Source: Pseudoselenomonas ruminantium
GTDB lineage: Bacteria; Bacillota; Negativicutes; Selenomonadales; Selenomonadaceae
Length of the DNA: 64,000 nt
Assembly: GCA_015058655.1 (NCBI GenBank)
Contig: SVBX01000013.1
Location: 26,607-90,606, forward strand
Reading direction: 5' to 3'
The notes below the pieces were generated by a model that was given only the letters and a program-made list of their open reading frames with translations, did not search any database and was not told the origin of the DNA. Both the position numbers and the translations under genes were made by a program. Shown here piece after piece: positions 1 through 7,861 of the stretch (positions are counted from its first letter, which is position 1; every line of letters begins with the position of its first letter).

Positions 1-21
1 CCGCGTTTTCTTTTGGTTCGT

Positions 22-40
22 TTTCTTTGCGCCAAAGAAA
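22..40. repeat. short palindrome downstream of xylB
   Basis: Seven-base arms TTTCTTT and AAAGAAA around a GCGCC-type loop lie just beyond the xylB stop. It could end the xylB transcript on the minus strand, but there is no clear U-tract. Nothing else is recognisable in the first 53 bases. Confidence 0.3.
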
Positions 41-53
41 TGAACAGCCGTCC

Positions 54-1550
54 CTAAAATGAGGAGGCCAACGCTTTATAGCAAGGCTCAAGACTCTTAT
101 AAAGCATCTTATAGAGCGTATGCTCCTTAGCATAGAAAGCATTAGCCTCATCTTCCGGCTGGCAAACCGAACTTGTCCCCACAAACCTCCTGCAGGCCGA
201 GGGCACATCCTCGAATAATCCTGCGGCAACGCCGCCCAGGATGGCAGCTCCCAGGGTGGCGCCGCCACCCTCGCCCCCTACCTTCACGGGGCAGCCGTAC
301 ATATTGGCCAGCATCTGCCGCCACAGGGGGCTCTTGCTGCCGCCGCCGCAGGCCATCATATCCTTGACCTCGATCTTCATTTCCCGGAGGATATCCCAGC
401 AATCCAGCAGGGAGAAGCTGACGCCCTCCATGACGGACCGCAGCATATCTGCCTTGGTGTGCATGGCGGAAAGGCCGAAGAACACGCCCCGGCAGTCGGG
501 ATTGAGGTGCGGGGTGCGCTCGCCCATGAGGTAGGGCAGGTAAATCAGGCGGCGGCTCCCTCTGGGGACGCTGGCGATGGCCTGGTTGATGGCCTCATAG
601 TCCATGTTCTCAGCCATATTCTCCCTGAACCACTTCAGGGAAAGCCCTGCTGCCTGGGTGACGCCCATGACATGCCAGCAGCCAGGCACGGCACAGCAGA
701 AGGTGTGTACCCTGCCTTTTGGATCGATCCGTGGCTCGCTGGTGTGGGCGAAGACCACGCCGCTGGTGCCGATGGTGGTGAAGGCTTTGCCATCTTCCAC
801 GATGCCGGTGCCTACAGCTGCTGCCGCATTATCTCCCGCGCCGCCTGCCACCACGCATTTCTCGGAAAGGCCGGCTCTTTGGGCGAACTCGGTGGAGATA
901 TGGCCTGTGATTTCGGGGGATTCATAGACCTTGGGCAGGAGAGCTTCATCTATATCAAGCTTCGCCAGCACTTCCTTGGACCAGCAGCGATGGGGCACAT
1001 CCAGTAGCTGCATGCCGCTGGCATCGGATACCTCCGTGGCGTATTCGCCGGTCATGGCGAAGCGCACATAATCCTTCGGCAGGAGGATGTGGCGGCAGGC
1101 GGCGTAATTCTTCGGCTCATGGTTTCGCACCCAGAGGATCTTGGAAGCGGTGAAGCCTGTGAGGGCGGGATTGGCGGTAATCTCTATGAGCCTTTCCTTG
1201 CCCACCTTGGCGGTGATTTCCTCGCATTCTGCCGCGGTGCGCTGGTCGCACCAGATGATGGCGGGGCGGATCACTTCATTATCCTTGTCCAGCATCACCA
1301 GTCCGTGCATCTGCCCGGAGAGGCCCAGGCCCACCACATCATCCTTGTTCACCCGGCTCCGTTCCATCACTTCGCGGATGGTGCTGGCAGCGGCTTCCTC
1401 CCAATCTTTGGGGTTCTGCTCTGCCCAGCCGTTCTGGGGCTGGTACATGGGGTACTCGGCAGAAGCCTCGGCCACGGGGCGGCACTCTTCATCGAAGAGC
1501 ACTGTCTTGGTGGCGGAAGTCCCCACATCTACGCCGATGAGATATTTCAT
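54..1550 (-). CDS. xylB: xylulokinase
   Basis: FGGY-family sugar kinase of 498 residues, the usual length for xylulokinase, which phosphorylates D-xylulose to D-xylulose 5-phosphate in the cytoplasm for the pentose phosphate pathway. Visible family features are the N-terminal phosphate-binding segment GVDVGTSATKT, the sugar-site motif LSGQMHGLV near residue 78, TASK near residue 136, and the C-terminal ATP-site segment MACGGGSKSPLWRQM. The gene is divergent from a sugar isomerase, with a shared control region of about 350 bp. The ATG at 1550 follows GGGAGGAACC on the minus strand. The FGGY fold is certain; D-xylulose as substrate is very likely from the motifs, although the neighbouring isomerase is not a XylA type. 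Confidence 0.93.
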   Translation of the reverse strand: MKYLIGVDVGTSATKTVLFDEECRPVAEASAEYPMYQPQNGWAEQNPKDWEEAAASTIREVMERSRVNKDDVVGLGLSGQMHGLVMLDKDNEVIRPAIIWCDQRTAAECEEITAKVGKERLIEITANPALTGFTASKILWVRNHEPKNYAACRHILLPKDYVRFAMTGEYATEVSDASGMQLLDVPHRCWSKEVLAKLDIDEALLPKVYESPEITGHISTEFAQRAGLSEKCVVAGGAGDNAAAAVGTGIVEDGKAFTTIGTSGVVFAHTSEPRIDPKGRVHTFCCAVPGCWHVMGVTQAAGLSLKWFRENMAENMDYEAINQAIASVPRGSRRLIYLPYLMGERTPHLNPDCRGVFFGLSAMHTKADMLRSVMEGVSFSLLDCWDILREMKIEVKDMMACGGGSKSPLWRQMLANMYGCPVKVGGEGGGATLGAAILGGVAAGLFEDVPSACRRFVGTSSVCQPEDEANAFYAKEHTLYKMLYKSLEPCYKALASSF

Positions 1551-1623
1551 TTCAGGTTCCTCCCTAAGGAACTGTCCATAAACAGTTCCTAAATATTCTC
1601 TTCACAACTTGGCTTTCGCGGGC

Positions 1624-1643
1624 TTGCGTGCTCAAGAACGCAA
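1624..1643. promoter_or_regulatory. operator-like palindrome in the xylB leader
   Basis: TTGCGTGCTCAAGAACGCAA is an inverted repeat (TTGCGT/ACGCAA arms) about 6-25 nt downstream of the predicted xylB start site. Its reverse complement matches the site at 1832-1851 (16 of 20 positions), which sits at the same distance from the opposite promoter. This suggests one sugar-responsive repressor, perhaps LacI type, controlling both genes. No regulator gene lies in the window. Confidence 0.55.
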
Positions 1644-1655
1644 CTCACTGTAATC

Positions 1656-1684
1656 AATATAGCACAGGACAAAATAAGAATCAA
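1656..1684 (-). promoter_or_regulatory. sigma70-type promoter for xylB
   Basis: On the minus strand TTGATT and TATATT are separated by exactly 17 nt. The transcript would start near 1649 and have a leader of about 100 nt. A small palindrome, TTGTTAAACAA at 1691-1701, lies just upstream of the -35 box. Confidence 0.6.
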
Positions 1685-1791
1685 TACTTTTTGTTAAACA
1701 ATTTTTTATTTTATTTATCCTCGCTAAACACCACTAATAATATAAAACAAGAAAAAGATTTTTGACAGCAAGAAAAAATAAAATAAAACGA

Positions 1792-1820
1792 TTGACAAAG
1801 TGGCCTGGGGGTGCTATGCT
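1792..1820 (+). promoter_or_regulatory. sigma70-type promoter for the isomerase gene
   Basis: TTGACA and TATGCT are separated by 17 nt. The start site would be near 1827, immediately before the palindrome at 1832-1851, a typical repressor roadblock position. Confidence 0.7.
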
Positions 1821-1831
1821 TTGCCTATATC

Positions 1832-1851
1832 AAGCGTGCATGAGCACGCAA
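1832..1851. promoter_or_regulatory. operator-like palindrome in the isomerase leader
   Basis: AAGCGTGCATGAGCACGCAA contains the perfect stem GCGTGC/GCACGC and is the mirror partner of the palindrome at 1624-1643. Position just after the predicted transcription start supports an operator role. Confidence 0.55.
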
Positions 1852-1900
1852 AGCTGAAAACTAAGTCATGTATAAATGTATTGCAAAGGAGCGCTTGACC

Positions 1901-3397
1901 ATGAGCAACCTGAAGAACATCCCCACTGTGAAATGCGGCATCATCTCCGTGAGCCGCGACTGCTTCATCATCTCCCTGTCCGAGAACCGCCGCCAGGCTA
2001 TAGTGGAAGCCTACGGCAAGAAGTACGGCGAGCTTTATGAAGTGAAGAAAACCGTAGAGAATGAGAAGGATATGCTGGAAGCTGTGCAGGAAGCCAAGGA
2101 GGCTGGCTGCAATGCCCTCGCCGTTTTCCTGGGCAATTTCGGCCCCGAGACCCCCGAGACCCTCATTGCCAAGGTCTTTGACGGCCCGGTGATGTATGTG
2201 GCTGCTGCCGAGGAAACGGGCAAGAACCTCATCAATGGCCGTGGCGATGCCTACTGCGGCATGCTGAACTGCTCCTACAACCTGGGGCTGCGCCATCTGA
2301 AAGCCTTTATCCCCGAGTACCCCGTAGGCACTGCCGAGGAACTGGCCGACATGATTGCCGACTTCCAGCCCGTGGCCAGAACCCTGCTGGGCCTCAAAGA
2401 CCTGAAGATCATCACCTTCGGCCCCCGTCCCCAGGACTTCTTCGCCTGCAATGCGCCCATCCAGCCCCTGTACGACCTTGGTGTGGAAATCGAGGAGAAT
2501 TCGGAGCTGGATCTCCTGGTGGCCTACAAGAGCCACGCCGGCGACCCCCGCATCGAGGAAATTGCCGCCGATATGGCCAAGGAACTGGGCAAGGAGGGCA
2601 ACCCCTATCCCGAGATGCTGCCCCGCATGGCTCAGTTCGAGCTGACTTTGCTGGATTGGATGGAGGAGCACAAGGGCGCCCGCAAGTATGTGGCCTTCGC
2701 TGACAAGTGCTGGCCTGCTTTCCCCAAGGAATTCGGCTTCGAGCCTTGCTATGTGAACAGCCGCATGGTGAGCCGCGGCATCCCCGTGTCCTGCGAGGTT
2801 GACATCTACGGCGCCCTCAGCGAGTACATCGGTCTCTGCGTCAGCGGCGATGCTGTGACCCTGCTGGATATCAACAACTCCGTGCCGAAAGACCTCTATG
2901 AGGAAAGCATTGCCCCTGCCGGCAAGTACAAGCTCACGGACACCTTCATGGGCTTCCACTGCGGCAATACCCCCCTGTGCAAGCTCAAGAAGGGCGGCGT
3001 GAAGTATCAGCTGATCCAGAACCGCCTGCTGGAAAACGGCGGCACCCCGGACTTCACCCGCGGCACTTTGGAGGGCGACATTGCCGATGGCGACATCACC
3101 TTCTTCCGCCTCCAGAGCACCAGCGACGGGCAGCTGCGGGCCTACATCGCCCAGGGCGAGATCCTGCCTGTGGCCACCAAGTCCTTCGGTGGCATCGGCA
3201 TCTTCGCCATCCCTGAAATGGGCCGCTTCTACCGCCATGTGCTCATCGAAAAGCGCTATCCCCATCACGGCGCTGTGGCCTTCGGCCACTATGGCAAGGC
3301 CATCTTCGAGGTGCTCAGCTACCTGGGCGTGGCAGATATCGCCTACAACCAGCCCGCCAATCTCCCCTATCCCACGGAAAATCCCTTCCATAAGTAA
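1901..3397 (+). CDS. L-fucose/L-arabinose isomerase-family sugar isomerase
   Basis: Cytoplasmic aldose-ketose isomerase-like protein of 498 residues. The overall pattern is that of the L-fucose isomerase superfamily: an N-terminal Rossmann-like half (for example GCNALAVFLGNFGPETPE) and a C-terminal half with the metal-site type segments DIYGALSEYIGL and MGFHCGNTP. I chose the ATG at 1901 because it follows AAAGGAGCGCTTGACC; an upstream in-frame ATG at 1868 has no ribosome binding site. It is divergent from xylB with a shared operator arrangement, so it probably feeds a ketopentose to that kinase. The true substrate (D-arabinose, L-fucose or other) cannot be read from the sequence. Confidence 0.8.
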   Translation: MSNLKNIPTVKCGIISVSRDCFIISLSENRRQAIVEAYGKKYGELYEVKKTVENEKDMLEAVQEAKEAGCNALAVFLGNFGPETPETLIAKVFDGPVMYVAAAEETGKNLINGRGDAYCGMLNCSYNLGLRHLKAFIPEYPVGTAEELADMIADFQPVARTLLGLKDLKIITFGPRPQDFFACNAPIQPLYDLGVEIEENSELDLLVAYKSHAGDPRIEEIAADMAKELGKEGNPYPEMLPRMAQFELTLLDWMEEHKGARKYVAFADKCWPAFPKEFGFEPCYVNSRMVSRGIPVSCEVDIYGALSEYIGLCVSGDAVTLLDINNSVPKDLYEESIAPAGKYKLTDTFMGFHCGNTPLCKLKKGGVKYQLIQNRLLENGGTPDFTRGTLEGDIADGDITFFRLQSTSDGQLRAYIAQGEILPVATKSFGGIGIFAIPEMGRFYRHVLIEKRYPHHGAVAFGHYGKAIFEVLSYLGVADIAYNQPANLPYPTENPFHK

Positions 3398-3481
3398 TTA
3401 TAGTGAACGCAATAATATTTGATGAATAGCCCCCCGTAAACGGGGGAGGCAAACTAAAATAAGATATTGCGTTCACTATAA
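3398..3481. mobile_element. 84-bp MITE-like element with 17-bp terminal inverted repeats
   Basis: TTATAGTGAACGCAATA at 3398-3414 is perfectly inverted at 3465-3481. Between them is an inner hairpin with CCCCCG/CGGGGG arms. It begins directly after the isomerase stop codon and has no coding capacity, so it looks like a non-autonomous miniature element that may also serve as a terminator. Confidence 0.6.
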
Positions 3482-3548
3482 CTCGGACGAAGATGTCCCC
3501 CACTTCTATAAGTGGGGGCGGCAAACTACTAACAGGCGGCGAGCTAAT
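3478..3548. repeat. 71-bp hairpin repeat, copy A
   Basis: Begins ATAACTCGGACGAAGATG, carries a CCCCCACTT/AAGTGGGGG-type hairpin and ends GGCGGCGAGCTAAT. It matches 19831-19901 at 70 of 71 positions, and its first 27 bases recur as both arms of the palindrome at 30723-30786. The subterminal hairpin resembles ends of IS200/IS605-type or PATE-type elements; no transposase is attached. Confidence 0.6.
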
Positions 3549-3565
3549 ATCTCCCGCCTCGTTGA

Positions 3566-3614
3566 AACACCAATTGGAAGATTTTGCCTACGGCAAAATT
3601 TGAACAATGGTGTT
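3566..3614. repeat. nested hairpin
   Basis: Outer arms AACACCAATTG and CAATGGTGTT enclose a second stem ATTTTGCC/GGCAAAAT. It fills the rest of the intergenic space between the isomerase and the hydrogenase-cyclase gene; no ORF is present. Confidence 0.4.
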
Positions 3615-3630
3615 ATAAAAACAAAACATG

Positions 3631-3665
3631 AAAAGGGCAGGAGCTTTTACGGCTCTTGCCCTTTT
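3631..3665. terminator. bidirectional rho-independent terminator
   Basis: AAAAGGGCAGGAGC and GCTCTTGCCCTTTT form a 14-bp stem (one G-U pair) with A- and T-tracts on both sides. It ends just 5 nt from the stop codon of the hydrogenase-cyclase gene and can serve either strand. Confidence 0.75.
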
Positions 3666-3669
3666 GCAC

Positions 3670-5454
3670 TTAATAGTGAGATTTATTTTTGAGCTTCTTG
3701 GAATCGTAGAGCGCCCTGTCGGCCCGCTTGAAGATTTTCTGGGGAGTGTCCCCGGGGCGGGCGGTGGTCACGCCTGCGCTGGAGGTGAAGCTGGCGCCAT
3801 CGGGGAGCACCCGGGCGGTGGCTACGGCGGCGCGGATGCGGGCAGCTACCCTGGCTGCGTCCTCCTCTCCTGCCTGAGGCAGGATGATCATGTACTCATC
3901 GCCACCCCAGCGTCCGGCAAAGTCTGCCTGGCGTATGTGCTGCCTGATGGCTTCGGCTACCGTCTTCAGGGCGATATCGCCCACATCGTGTCCATAGGTG
4001 TCATTGACGGATTTGAAATCATCCACATCCATCATGATGAGGGAAAGGTCAAAGACTTCCCTGCTGTACAGGTTCAGGAGGTTTTCCAAAGTCTCAGTCA
4101 AGCCGCCGTGGTTCAAGAGTTTGGTCAAGGGGTCTATTTTCAGCTGGCTGCGGTCGTAGTCCACGCAGCTTTCCGGCACATTCAGCCCCAGCTTCAAAGC
4201 CTGGGCAAAGCGCTTGCAGGTGCCATAGCCGCAGGCGTGGCAGTTGATGTTCTGAGCTTCCGGGGTGGTCTTGTGCAGCTGGGCGTAGATATCCTGCAAA
4301 TCTTCATCTGTGAAGCGCGAGTTTTTGATGGGAATAGGGGTGTAAATCCGCAGGAAATCCTGCCACTTAAGGTGCCGGTCAAAATATTCGTTGGGAGCGT
4401 AGCTGATTCCCGCCTCGGTATACCTGACTTTTTCCTCTGTCGCCTCCTTTTTCTGCTGATTCATAAGATAGTCCACATCATCGCGGGCCACATCCCGCCT
4501 GGTGCCGGTGCCATAATTGCAACCGCCATGGCAGTTCAGCACATCCACCAGTTCCGGCAGGGGCTTGTGCTCCTGCAGGCGGCTGTGGTACTCCTGCAGG
4601 TAGGGATAGACATTGCTCACCGCATCCAGGGAGCGTATCCATATCTCCGGGTCAGTGATGCGGATGGTTTCGGAAAGGCCGCCGGGGCGGCTGTAGACAT
4701 GGCCCACTCCGGCAGAATGTCCGTCAAAATCCAAAGGAGGGAAGGCAGAGATGTCTATCTGCTCCCGTTCCAGCTTGTCCTTGAGCTTGGCATAGGTCAC
4801 ATTGTACTGCACAATCAGTCCAGTGTTCTTATCCCGTATTTCTTCGCCCTTGGCTACGCAGGGGGAGAGGAAAGCGATGCGTCCCTTTATGCCCAGGGTG
4901 CGGCGCAAGTAGAGCCCCAGGCAGATCAGGGGGCTATGGACAGGTGCCAGGGCAGGGAGAAGCTCCGGTGCGTAGCGCAGGCAGTATTTCACCACCGAGG
5001 AGCAGGGCTGGGCAATGACCGAGGCGGGCAGGCGGCCCGCTTCTCTGGCCCGCAGATAGGCCCAGGTGGCTATATCTGCCCCGAAGGAGACATCGTATAT
5101 GCCCGCGACCCCCAGCGATTTCAGCCAGCCAAAAAGTTTTTTCAGCTCCGGGAAATGCACCCGGGCGGAGGGGGCTGCTACCACGGTCATGGGCTCGCCA
5201 CCTGCGGCCAAATCCAGGAAAAACTGCTCCGTATCGTCCAGATAGTCCCTGGCCTGATGGTCGCAGGCGGCGATGCAGGCGCCGCAGGAGATGCAGTATT
5301 CAGGGTCTACCTCGACTTTGAGCCCGCCGTCATAGCTCCTGTATACCTGGTTGGCGCAGTCCACGGGACAGGCATTTATGCACTTGTTGCAGCCGGTGCA
5401 TTTTTCTTCGATAGTATATATGAAGGTTTTTTTGGGGTAATGGGTATCCGACAT
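3670..5454 (-). CDS. sensory [FeFe]-hydrogenase-like protein fused to a GGDEF diguanylate cyclase
   Basis: Cytoplasmic 594-residue multidomain protein. Residues 19-64 carry two 4Fe-4S ferredoxin motifs (CTGCNKCINACP and CISCGACIAAC). A hydrogenase H-cluster-type domain follows, with the three cysteine loops in divergent form: AQPCSS (C151), SPCVAK (C199) and LNCHGGCNYGTG (C308, C312), the pattern of putative sensory (group D-like) rather than catalytic bulk hydrogenases. CHACGYGTC at 405-413 is an extra FeS motif. The C-terminus is a GGDEF domain with an intact active site GGDEY (517-521) and an allosteric I-site RQAD exactly five residues before it, so it should make c-di-GMP and be product-inhibited. 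ATG at 5454 follows AGGGAGGTG; an upstream alternative at 5493 lacks one. The PilZ exopolysaccharide operon next door is a likely target. Confidence 0.88.
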   Translation of the reverse strand: MSDTHYPKKTFIYTIEEKCTGCNKCINACPVDCANQVYRSYDGGLKVEVDPEYCISCGACIAACDHQARDYLDDTEQFFLDLAAGGEPMTVVAAPSARVHFPELKKLFGWLKSLGVAGIYDVSFGADIATWAYLRAREAGRLPASVIAQPCSSVVKYCLRYAPELLPALAPVHSPLICLGLYLRRTLGIKGRIAFLSPCVAKGEEIRDKNTGLIVQYNVTYAKLKDKLEREQIDISAFPPLDFDGHSAGVGHVYSRPGGLSETIRITDPEIWIRSLDAVSNVYPYLQEYHSRLQEHKPLPELVDVLNCHGGCNYGTGTRRDVARDDVDYLMNQQKKEATEEKVRYTEAGISYAPNEYFDRHLKWQDFLRIYTPIPIKNSRFTDEDLQDIYAQLHKTTPEAQNINCHACGYGTCKRFAQALKLGLNVPESCVDYDRSQLKIDPLTKLLNHGGLTETLENLLNLYSREVFDLSLIMMDVDDFKSVNDTYGHDVGDIALKTVAEAIRQHIRQADFAGRWGGDEYMIILPQAGEEDAARVAARIRAAVATARVLPDGASFTSSAGVTTARPGDTPQKIFKRADRALYDSKKLKNKSHY

Positions 5455-5539
5455 GGCAGCAATGCACCTCCCTCTGCAAAGATAATCAAGCACTACATTC
5501 TAGCAGTCAAGGGGATATTCCTGCAAGATTGCAAATAAA

Positions 5540-5569
5540 AGGCTCGGGGTGCGTAAGCACTCCGAGCCT
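5540..5569 (-). terminator. rho-independent terminator
   Basis: AGGCTCGGGGTGC and GCACTCCGAGCCT pair around a GTAA loop; on the minus strand the stem is followed by TTTTATTT. It would end transcription of the gene remnant at 5597-5830. Confidence 0.65.
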
Positions 5570-5596
5570 CTGGCAGTCGCGCAGCTTTTATTCCGT

Positions 5597-5830
5597 TTAT
5601 TTCAAATCCATGATGAAGAACTTCAGCTCGCCGAAGGAATTGCTGCACAGCAGCACCATATCGTCACCCATGGGAGCCAGGTAGGAAGGCTTCATGTCAC
5701 GCAGCTTGGAGTCGAAGACCCTCTTGCCGTCCTCCCTGTTGTAGATGACCATGTTGCCGTCGTCCCCTGCCTGCAGGATGTAATGCTTGGTCACGGCCCA
5801 GCCGTCAGGGATGTCCTTGATGGTTTCTGG
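5597..5830 (-). pseudogene. remnant of a beta-propeller-like protein (C-terminal end)
   Basis: The last ~77 codons read as real protein (DGWAVTKHYILQAGDDGN, then IYNREDGKRVFDSKL and a final blade-like strand), resembling the end of a PQQ-like beta-propeller. The upstream continuation to 5944 is proline/arginine-rich, has no ribosome binding site and overlaps the promoter of the polysaccharide operon, so the 5' part of the gene appears lost. A terminator still follows it. No function is assigned. Confidence 0.5.
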
Positions 5831-5909
5831 AAACAGATTTCGACAAACGGGTTGCATAATCCTTCTGGGAGGGGGGCGTGGGCAAGGAGAGATAAATTTT
5901 TTCAAGCTA

Positions 5910-5938
5910 TTGACATTTTGGAAGTATGAAATTAAAAT
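5910..5938 (+). promoter_or_regulatory. sigma70-type promoter of the exopolysaccharide operon
   Basis: TTGACA and TAAAAT with a 17-nt spacer. The next gene on this strand starts at 6108, giving a leader of about 160 nt. Confidence 0.65.
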
Positions 5939-5974
5939 ACCCAATGTTTACATAAATAAATTTATCTATAATTA

Positions 5975-6024
5975 CGCCCTCCATCGCAGCTAAACTATGA
6001 GGCACAGTTGTAAGATGGGGGGCG
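5975..6024 (+). promoter_or_regulatory. structured 5' leader of the exopolysaccharide operon
   Basis: CGCCCTCCATC (5975-5985) pairs with GATGGGGGGCG (6014-6024; one G-U pair), enclosing 28 nt with a smaller AACT/AGTT stem. The position, about 30 nt into the leader, suits a cis-regulatory RNA, but it does not match a riboswitch class I know, including c-di-GMP-I. Confidence 0.35.
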
Positions 6025-6107
6025 ATGTTTGTTGGCAGGGGATGTACTGCGTATGAGCATATATTCATTTGCTTGTGGCTGTGATACATATGCCAAGGTG
6101 ATGGCTA

Positions 6108-7838
6108 ATGGAAAGGATTGTAAAGAAAGTGGCAAATAAAAAAAGGCTTCTCGGCACCATTTTGCTTGGCTTGCAACTGCCAGGCTGCCTGGCTATGGCT
6201 GCACCGGCAGAGCCGTGGGTTTATGATTCTTTGGAAGAGCTTGCGGCAGCGGGGTATCTGGAGATGCCGGAAAAGCCCTTGGACAGCTATTCCCGCGAGG
6301 AACTGGCAGGTATGGTGTCAAAGGCCCTGGCGGACATGGAAGAAAAGCGGACGGGCAGCCTGGCAGATGAATATGCTTTGCTGACCAAGCTGGAGGTCAT
6401 GGACGAGGTGCAGCTGAAGCTGGCCAAGGAACAGGAGCATTTTGCCCAGGAGCATCTGGACGCGGCCAAGGCCAGGGCCAGGCACGCAGCAGAAATGCTG
6501 GTGCGCCGTTCCATAGAGGGCCAGAACCGCTTGGAAATCATGACCCCCTTGAAGGAAAAGAACGATGCGGCGCAGGAGAAACTGAGCTTCGCTGCCAGAG
6601 ATTATGCCGAGGCCAAGAGCCGGGTAGTGGAGCTTACAGGGCTTTTGCAGCAGGTGCGGCAAAGGCAGCAGCAATTGATGGCGGAGATGAGCGGCATGGC
6701 CGGGGATGGCAATGCGGTGGCTTCTTCGGCAACAGCGGGGAAAGGTTCTCCTTCCCTGGCAGGCAAGGCAAGCAGGCCGGTGCAGCCAGCAGCGCTGGGT
6801 ACCGGCTCGCAGGGAACCGGAGCAGCAGGACAGGCGGATTCTGCTTTGGCGGCGGCAGGCAGGCTCAGGGCTGAATTTGCCGGGGAATTGGAGCAAAAAG
6901 GCAGCCTGGATGAAGGCAGTGCCACCAGGCAGCTTTCCTCTAACCTTCCTCTGCGGAAGGTGCCCGACCAGAGGTTCAAGGTGGATGCGGAACTGCGCCT
7001 GGACTCGCGGAATTCCAGCGGCGACCATGGCAACGGTTCGCGCACCAGGCTCCGCACCCGCGTCTATCCGGATTACAACATTGATGGCAACTGGCACCTC
7101 ATGGGCATGCTGGAGTGGGAAAAGACTTTTTCCGGAGAAAAATCCAGTGACGATGGCAAGCTGAAATTCGACCGCTATTATCTCAGTGGCGATATAGGCA
7201 CGGTGCATGCGGATCTGGGTGCCTTCGGCAGCTACATGGCAGAGGGCAACATTTACGACAGCAAATTCAAGGGAGCCAGGTTCTCCGTGGGAAAGCCTGT
7301 GCGCTATACCCTGGAAGCAGGCCAGGTAGGCAGGGACGGGGTCAAGAACTCCTTTGACCTGACGGCCTCATATAAGGGGCCGGATTATGGGGTAGATGGC
7401 GGCATCTACCGCTTCGGCTTCGATGGCGGCTCCTGGCAGAATATCTACATGGCGAATTACCGCCACAATCTGGGGGTCTTCGATGGCAGTGCCATGGTCC
7501 TGTATGGCAAGGAAAAGGACAAGGGGGGCAAGGCCGGCTATGTGCTGACCCTGGGCTATAATCCCGCCGACAGTTGGAAGCCCTATACCTGGAATGGCTG
7601 GTTGAAGTATTACTATCAGCCTTACTCTACTTACCTTTCACATACCATGAACGGCCTGGCAGATGTGCTGAAGCTGCATGGCGGCTTCAAGGGCTGGGGC
7701 GTGGGCTTTTCCTATAACCTGCCCCATGAATGGAGCCTGGGACTTGAGTACTATGCTCTGAGGGATATTGACTACGGCCACTCTGCCAATACCATCTGGG
7801 GCTATGTGACCAAGACCTTCAAGAATTACCGTGAATAA
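6108..7838 (+). CDS. outer-membrane beta-barrel (porin-like) with SLH-like N-terminus, putative polysaccharide exporter
   Basis: 576 residues: signal peptide (about 1-31), SLH-like segment around 36-76 (VYDSLEELAAAGYLEM, SREELAGMVSKAL), a long charged coiled coil to about 195, an Ala/Gly/Ser linker, and from about 280 alternating aromatic/polar strands typical of an outer-membrane barrel ending in an aromatic-rich strand. The SLH-like segment is the Negativicutes way of tethering outer membrane to peptidoglycan. As first gene of an exopolysaccharide operon it may act as export pore, a functional analogue of PgaA. The ATG follows AAGGTGATGGCTA. The barrel is seen only from strand pattern; an ordinary porin is the alternative. 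Confidence 0.75.
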   Translation: MERIVKKVANKKRLLGTILLGLQLPGCLAMAAPAEPWVYDSLEELAAAGYLEMPEKPLDSYSREELAGMVSKALADMEEKRTGSLADEYALLTKLEVMDEVQLKLAKEQEHFAQEHLDAAKARARHAAEMLVRRSIEGQNRLEIMTPLKEKNDAAQEKLSFAARDYAEAKSRVVELTGLLQQVRQRQQQLMAEMSGMAGDGNAVASSATAGKGSPSLAGKASRPVQPAALGTGSQGTGAAGQADSALAAAGRLRAEFAGELEQKGSLDEGSATRQLSSNLPLRKVPDQRFKVDAELRLDSRNSSGDHGNGSRTRLRTRVYPDYNIDGNWHLMGMLEWEKTFSGEKSSDDGKLKFDRYYLSGDIGTVHADLGAFGSYMAEGNIYDSKFKGARFSVGKPVRYTLEAGQVGRDGVKNSFDLTASYKGPDYGVDGGIYRFGFDGGSWQNIYMANYRHNLGVFDGSAMVLYGKEKDKGGKAGYVLTLGYNPADSWKPYTWNGWLKYYYQPYSTYLSHTMNGLADVLKLHGGFKGWGVGFSYNLPHEWSLGLEYYALRDIDYGHSANTIWGYVTKTFKNYRE

Positions 7839-7861
7839 AGAAGAAAGGAAAAGTACGCATC

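Noticed and set aside
1814..3391. 525-codon open frame on the minus strand
   Set aside because: Shadow of the isomerase gene; His/Ala/Gly/Leu-biased translation with no ribosome site or domain, caused by high GC at third positions.
3478..3548. CRISPR repeat
   Set aside because: Copies of this hairpin are dispersed, not in a spaced array, and no cas gene is present; no CRISPR array was seen anywhere in the window.
3628..5538. 636-codon open frame on the plus strand
   Set aside because: Antisense shadow of the hydrogenase-cyclase gene, which has clear FeS and GGDEF motifs on the other strand.
5831..5944. N-terminal extension of the propeller remnant
   Set aside because: Proline/arginine-rich translation overlapping a consensus promoter, without a ribosome site; treated as non-coding.
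5939..6107. c-di-GMP-I riboswitch in the polysaccharide leader
   Set aside because: The expected conserved core sequences of the GEMM-I aptamer are not present.
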